Shown one piece after another: positions 5,306 to 7,634 of a stretch of 7,634 nt of DNA. Below the pieces are notes generated by a model. The model saw nothing but the letters and a program-made list of their open reading frames with translations, did no database searches and was not told the origin of the DNA. The DNA comes from Candidatus Krumholzibacteriia bacterium. GTDB lineage: Bacteria > Krumholzibacteriota > Krumholzibacteriia > LZORAL124-64-63. The position numbers and the translations under genes were made by a program. How positions within the stretch are numbered: position 1 is the first letter of the stretch; every line of letters begins with the position of its first letter. The stretch covers positions 1 through 7,634 of the forward strand of contig JADGEP010000180.1 in the NCBI GenBank assembly GCA_016744275.1. Direction: 5' to 3'.

Positions 5306-7024
5306 ATGCGTCGTTGGCTGTTGGGCCCGCTTTTGTGGTTGCTGTGCACGCCGGCGCCTGCCATGGCGGAGCCTGTCTCCTTCCAACTCGACCTGGGCCC
5401 GTTTCTATCGGCGGGGTATTTTGATCCCGCTACAGACGACGTTGAAGTGCGCGGGGATTTCAACAACTGGAATGCCAACTCGAATTCGTTGCAGACGACA
5501 AATCATGGCCCCCTCTATGGAACAACTTTAAATCTGCCGACCGGCCCCATTGCCTACAAATTCGTGATCGTGCGCAGCGGCGGTGCTGTCGTGTGGGAAG
5601 ACCACATCCCCAACCGCCAGTGGCAAGTCGCAGCCGGTGCCAATACCATACCGCCGGCTTTCTTTGCAGACCTCGCTGCACCACCGGGCCCGCAAATCAT
5701 TGGCGCCGACCTTTCGCATGTGCCACAGCTGGAAGACCTCGGCGCAGCTTTCCGCGACCACGGCGAGACGGCTGAATTGCTTCCCTTGATTTCGGCAGCA
5801 GGAATTTCCCTGGTTCGGTTGCGCCTCTGGCACACTCCCCCTGAACCGGCCCACGGCCTTGAAGCGACCATCGCCTATGCTCACCAATTGCGTGCCGCCG
5901 GCTTTTCCCTTTTGCTGGACCTGCACTATTCCGACACCTGGGCTGACCCCGGTCATCAGCAGCCACCGTCGGCGTGGCAAGATGTCACGGGGACCGCGCT
6001 GGCAGATTCGGTGGCGATGTACACCTCGCGCGTTGTCGACCGCTTTGTGGCCGAAGGCCTGCCCCTCTATGGCCTGCAGCTGGGCAACGAAATCGACGGC
6101 GGCCTTCTGTGGGATGAGGGGCGCGTCGGAGGGTCGGGCAGTGCCTGGGATACTCCCCAACAGTGGGGCAATATGACGGCTCTGTTGCACGCCGCCGCCG
6201 AGGCTGCCCGCGGATCGCTGCCGCCGCAATCCAGCACCCGGCTCATCCTGCATCTGGCCCAAGGTGGAGACAACAACCGCTGCCGAGAATTCTTTGACGC
6301 CGTCGTTGCAGCCGGTGTCGACTTTGATGTGATTGGCGTGTCCTACTATCCTTGGTGGCACGGATCACTGTGGCAGCTCGAGAGCAATTTGCGCGACCTG
6401 GGACCGCGCTATGGCAAGGAACTGATGGTCGTGGAAACGGCCTACCCATGGACTCTGGAAGCCGCCGATGCCACCGGGAATTTTGTCACTCAGGATACGG
6501 TTTTGCCGGCCGGATATTCCCCCACGCCACAGGGGCAATTGGACTTCTTGCGAGATGTGAGGAGAGTTGCCGAAGCCGCTGGCGCTCTGGGGGTTGTCTA
6601 TTGGGAGCCCGCTTATGTGCCCGTTGCCGGCGGCCCGCCCAATCCCTATGAAAACCTGACGCTGTTTGACTTCGCAGGCGCGGCTTTGCCCGGCCTTCGC
6701 TTTGGCCTCGGCGGCACCATTCCTGCTGCTGCTCCGGTGCCACCAGCACCCCAGGAATTGGGCCAAAATGTGCCCAACCCCTTCAATCCCGCCACGGCCA
6801 TCACTTACAATTTGCGACAGGCCGGGCCCGTGGTTTTAAAGATCTATGATTTGGAGGGGCGACTCGTGCACACGTTGGTTGATACGACCCGAGCAGCGGG
6901 CCGGCACGTGGCGCAGTGGTCGGGTCAGGACGACCAGGGACGAGCCCAGGCCTCAGGAGTTTACCTCTATGAATTGAAAACCGGCAGCGGCACCGAACGA
7001 CGCAAAATGATGCTCGTGCGGTGA
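5306..7024 (+). CDS. Secreted GH53 endo-beta-1,4-galactanase with N-terminal CBM20-like and C-terminal FlgD-like sorting domains
   Basis: The 572-residue enzyme probably hydrolyses beta-1,4-galactan side chains of pectin or type I arabinogalactan outside the cell. Residues 1-21 form a signal peptide (cleavage after AMA). Residues ~22-120 resemble a CBM20 starch-binding-type fold (VRGDFNNW, YKFVI, VVWE, IPNR). Residues ~130-468 are the GH53 barrel: GADLSHVPQLE, VRLRLW, LDLHYSDTWADPG, HLAQGGDN, VIGVSYYPWWHG and YWEPAYVP. The likely acid/base is Glu262 in LGNEIDGG and the nucleophile Glu377 in VVETAYPWT. A Pro/Ala linker leads to a C-terminal domain (~485-572) with NVPNPFNP, LKIYDLEGR and ASGVYLYEL, similar to FlgD-like or type IX secretion tails, suggesting surface attachment or export. 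The start is supported by AGGAAGGA (5291-5298), 7 bp upstream. It stands alone between ssrA and a convergent gene, with no visible polysaccharide-utilisation partners. The galactanase call is firm; the CBM substrate is not. Confidence 0.92.
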   Translation: MRRWLLGPLLWLLCTPAPAMAEPVSFQLDLGPFLSAGYFDPATDDVEVRGDFNNWNANSNSLQTTNHGPLYGTTLNLPTGPIAYKFVIVRSGGAVVWEDHIPNRQWQVAAGANTIPPAFFADLAAPPGPQIIGADLSHVPQLEDLGAAFRDHGETAELLPLISAAGISLVRLRLWHTPPEPAHGLEATIAYAHQLRAAGFSLLLDLHYSDTWADPGHQQPPSAWQDVTGTALADSVAMYTSRVVDRFVAEGLPLYGLQLGNEIDGGLLWDEGRVGGSGSAWDTPQQWGNMTALLHAAAEAARGSLPPQSSTRLILHLAQGGDNNRCREFFDAVVAAGVDFDVIGVSYYPWWHGSLWQLESNLRDLGPRYGKELMVVETAYPWTLEAADATGNFVTQDTVLPAGYSPTPQGQLDFLRDVRRVAEAAGALGVVYWEPAYVPVAGGPPNPYENLTLFDFAGAALPGLRFGLGGTIPAAAPVPPAPQELGQNVPNPFNPATAITYNLRQAGPVVLKIYDLEGRLVHTLVDTTRAAGRHVAQWSGQDDQGRAQASGVYLYELKTGSGTERRKMMLVR

Positions 7025-7061
7025 CCACTGCCGGTCGGTTTTTCTCGCAATTTTCCGGCGG

Positions 7062-7634
7062 CTATTTTTCGCTCACCAACAGTTTCATGTAGTCGCTCAG
7101 ATCGGTGATCTTCTCGAAATTCCAGGTCGCCTCGATGATGGCGTCTTGCCGCTCGGTGCTGATGACCGCTTCGCTGTTGGCACGGAACTTCGCGATGAGT
7201 TCTTCGTCACTCAGCGGATTGGCCGGACTGCCCTTGGCGTGGTCCACCGTCTCGACGAACTCGCGCCCGTCGTTGGTGACGATCGTGGCGATGGCCCGCT
7301 TGGTGCCCGGGAACATGGCATCGATCTCGTCGTTGGCCACCACTTTGATCTTGCCCAGCAGCGCGCGGATGCGCGGGTCGAACAGTTTTTCCTGCTCGAA
7401 GCTGTTGGGATACACGCCACCGTCGGCGGCCGCAGCAGCCAGGCAGTACGGCAGGCTGTGGTCGGCCGTTTCCTTCGTCTGCGGGTCGTACTTGCTCGGA
7501 TCGCTGAGAATGTCCGCGCCCCGGGCCGTGGTCTGGATGTGGATGCTAGCCAGATCCTCGGCCACCAATTCGTTCTTCTGCATGATGTTCAGCACCGCGC
7601 TCATGGGCTGGTGGGTCAAGGCTTCGGTGGGGAA
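7062..7634 (-). CDS. MmgE/PrpD family protein, C-terminal part (runs off the right edge)
   Basis: The frame is open through the last base of the window, so only the C-terminal 190 residues are present of a family usually ~450-500 long. MmgE/PrpD members include 2-methylcitrate dehydratase of propionate degradation and cis-aconitate decarboxylase. The match rests on DHSLPYCLAAAAADGGVY, then DPRI, TNDGREFVETVDHAKGSP and NPLSDEELIAKF, the typical order of this family's C-terminal domain. The residues before the first in-frame TTG (FPTEAL at the edge) continue the family pattern, so this is not a short separate gene. The exact substrate cannot be given from this half. It converges on the galactanase gene with a 37-bp gap. 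In that gap GACC and GGTC before GGTTTTT (from 7022) form only a 4-bp stem, too weak to call a terminator. Confidence 0.82.
   Translation of the reverse strand, partial: FPTEALTHQPMSAVLNIMQKNELVAEDLASIHIQTTARGADILSDPSKYDPQTKETADHSLPYCLAAAAADGGVYPNSFEQEKLFDPRIRALLGKIKVVANDEIDAMFPGTKRAIATIVTNDGREFVETVDHAKGSPANPLSDEELIAKFRANSEAVISTERQDAIIEATWNFEKITDLSDYMKLLVSEK

Noticed and set aside
5528..6361. 277-codon minus-strand open frame opposite the galactanase
   Set aside because: It is antisense to the GH53 catalytic region with no recognisable motif; the plus-strand protein accounts for the sequence.
7022..7061. Terminator after the galactanase gene
   Set aside because: GACC/GGTC around a six-base loop before GGTTTTT gives only a 4-bp stem, too weak to support a call.

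Overview
The window looks like a chromosomal segment of an uncultured Gram-negative bacterium with G+C-rich coding DNA. The secreted glycosidase ends in a FlgD-like/type IX-style C-terminal domain (VPNPFNP followed by KIYDLEGR, ASGVYLYEL and a basic KMMLVR end). That tail is typical of the FCB group and neighbouring candidate phyla (Krumholzibacteriota, Eisenbacteria, Latescibacteria, KSB1 and similar). The phylum assignment is inference from this one gene.

Layout from left to right. Positions 1-424 are A+T-rich and hold no convincing gene. They contain two copies, 33 bp apart, of a roughly 27-bp repeat around AAAAGTGGACCTTTT, which resembles the end of an insertion sequence. On the minus strand, a class II fructose-bisphosphate aldolase gene (952-1968) is followed 32 bp later by a short gene (425-919). 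Its first ~125 residues are the N-terminus of glycine C-acetyltransferase (Kbl), and its last ~40 resemble the C-terminus of a YtfJ-type redoxin. It appears to be a deletion or rearrangement fusion lacking the PLP lysine.

Divergently, a compact plus-strand operon (2156-4667) encodes a zinc/manganese-type ABC importer: periplasmic binding protein, ATPase and permease, with overlapping stop and start codons. It ends at a strong hairpin (4668-4699) shared with the convergent tmRNA gene ssrA (minus strand, 4740-5095), which has an encoded CCA end and an apparent proteolysis tag DENNFALAA.

After a 210-bp intergenic region, a plus-strand gene (5306-7024) encodes a secreted GH53 endo-beta-1,4-galactanase with an N-terminal CBM20-like module and the C-terminal sorting domain. 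The right edge carries the C-terminal part of a minus-strand MmgE/PrpD-family gene.

Most of the window is ordinary housekeeping and nutrient-acquisition content. I found no defence system, CRISPR array or clear novel multi-gene system. The observations most worth a second look are the Kbl/redoxin chimera next to the IS-like repeats, the CBM20-GH53-sorting-domain architecture, and the altered metal-ligand motif of the binding protein.
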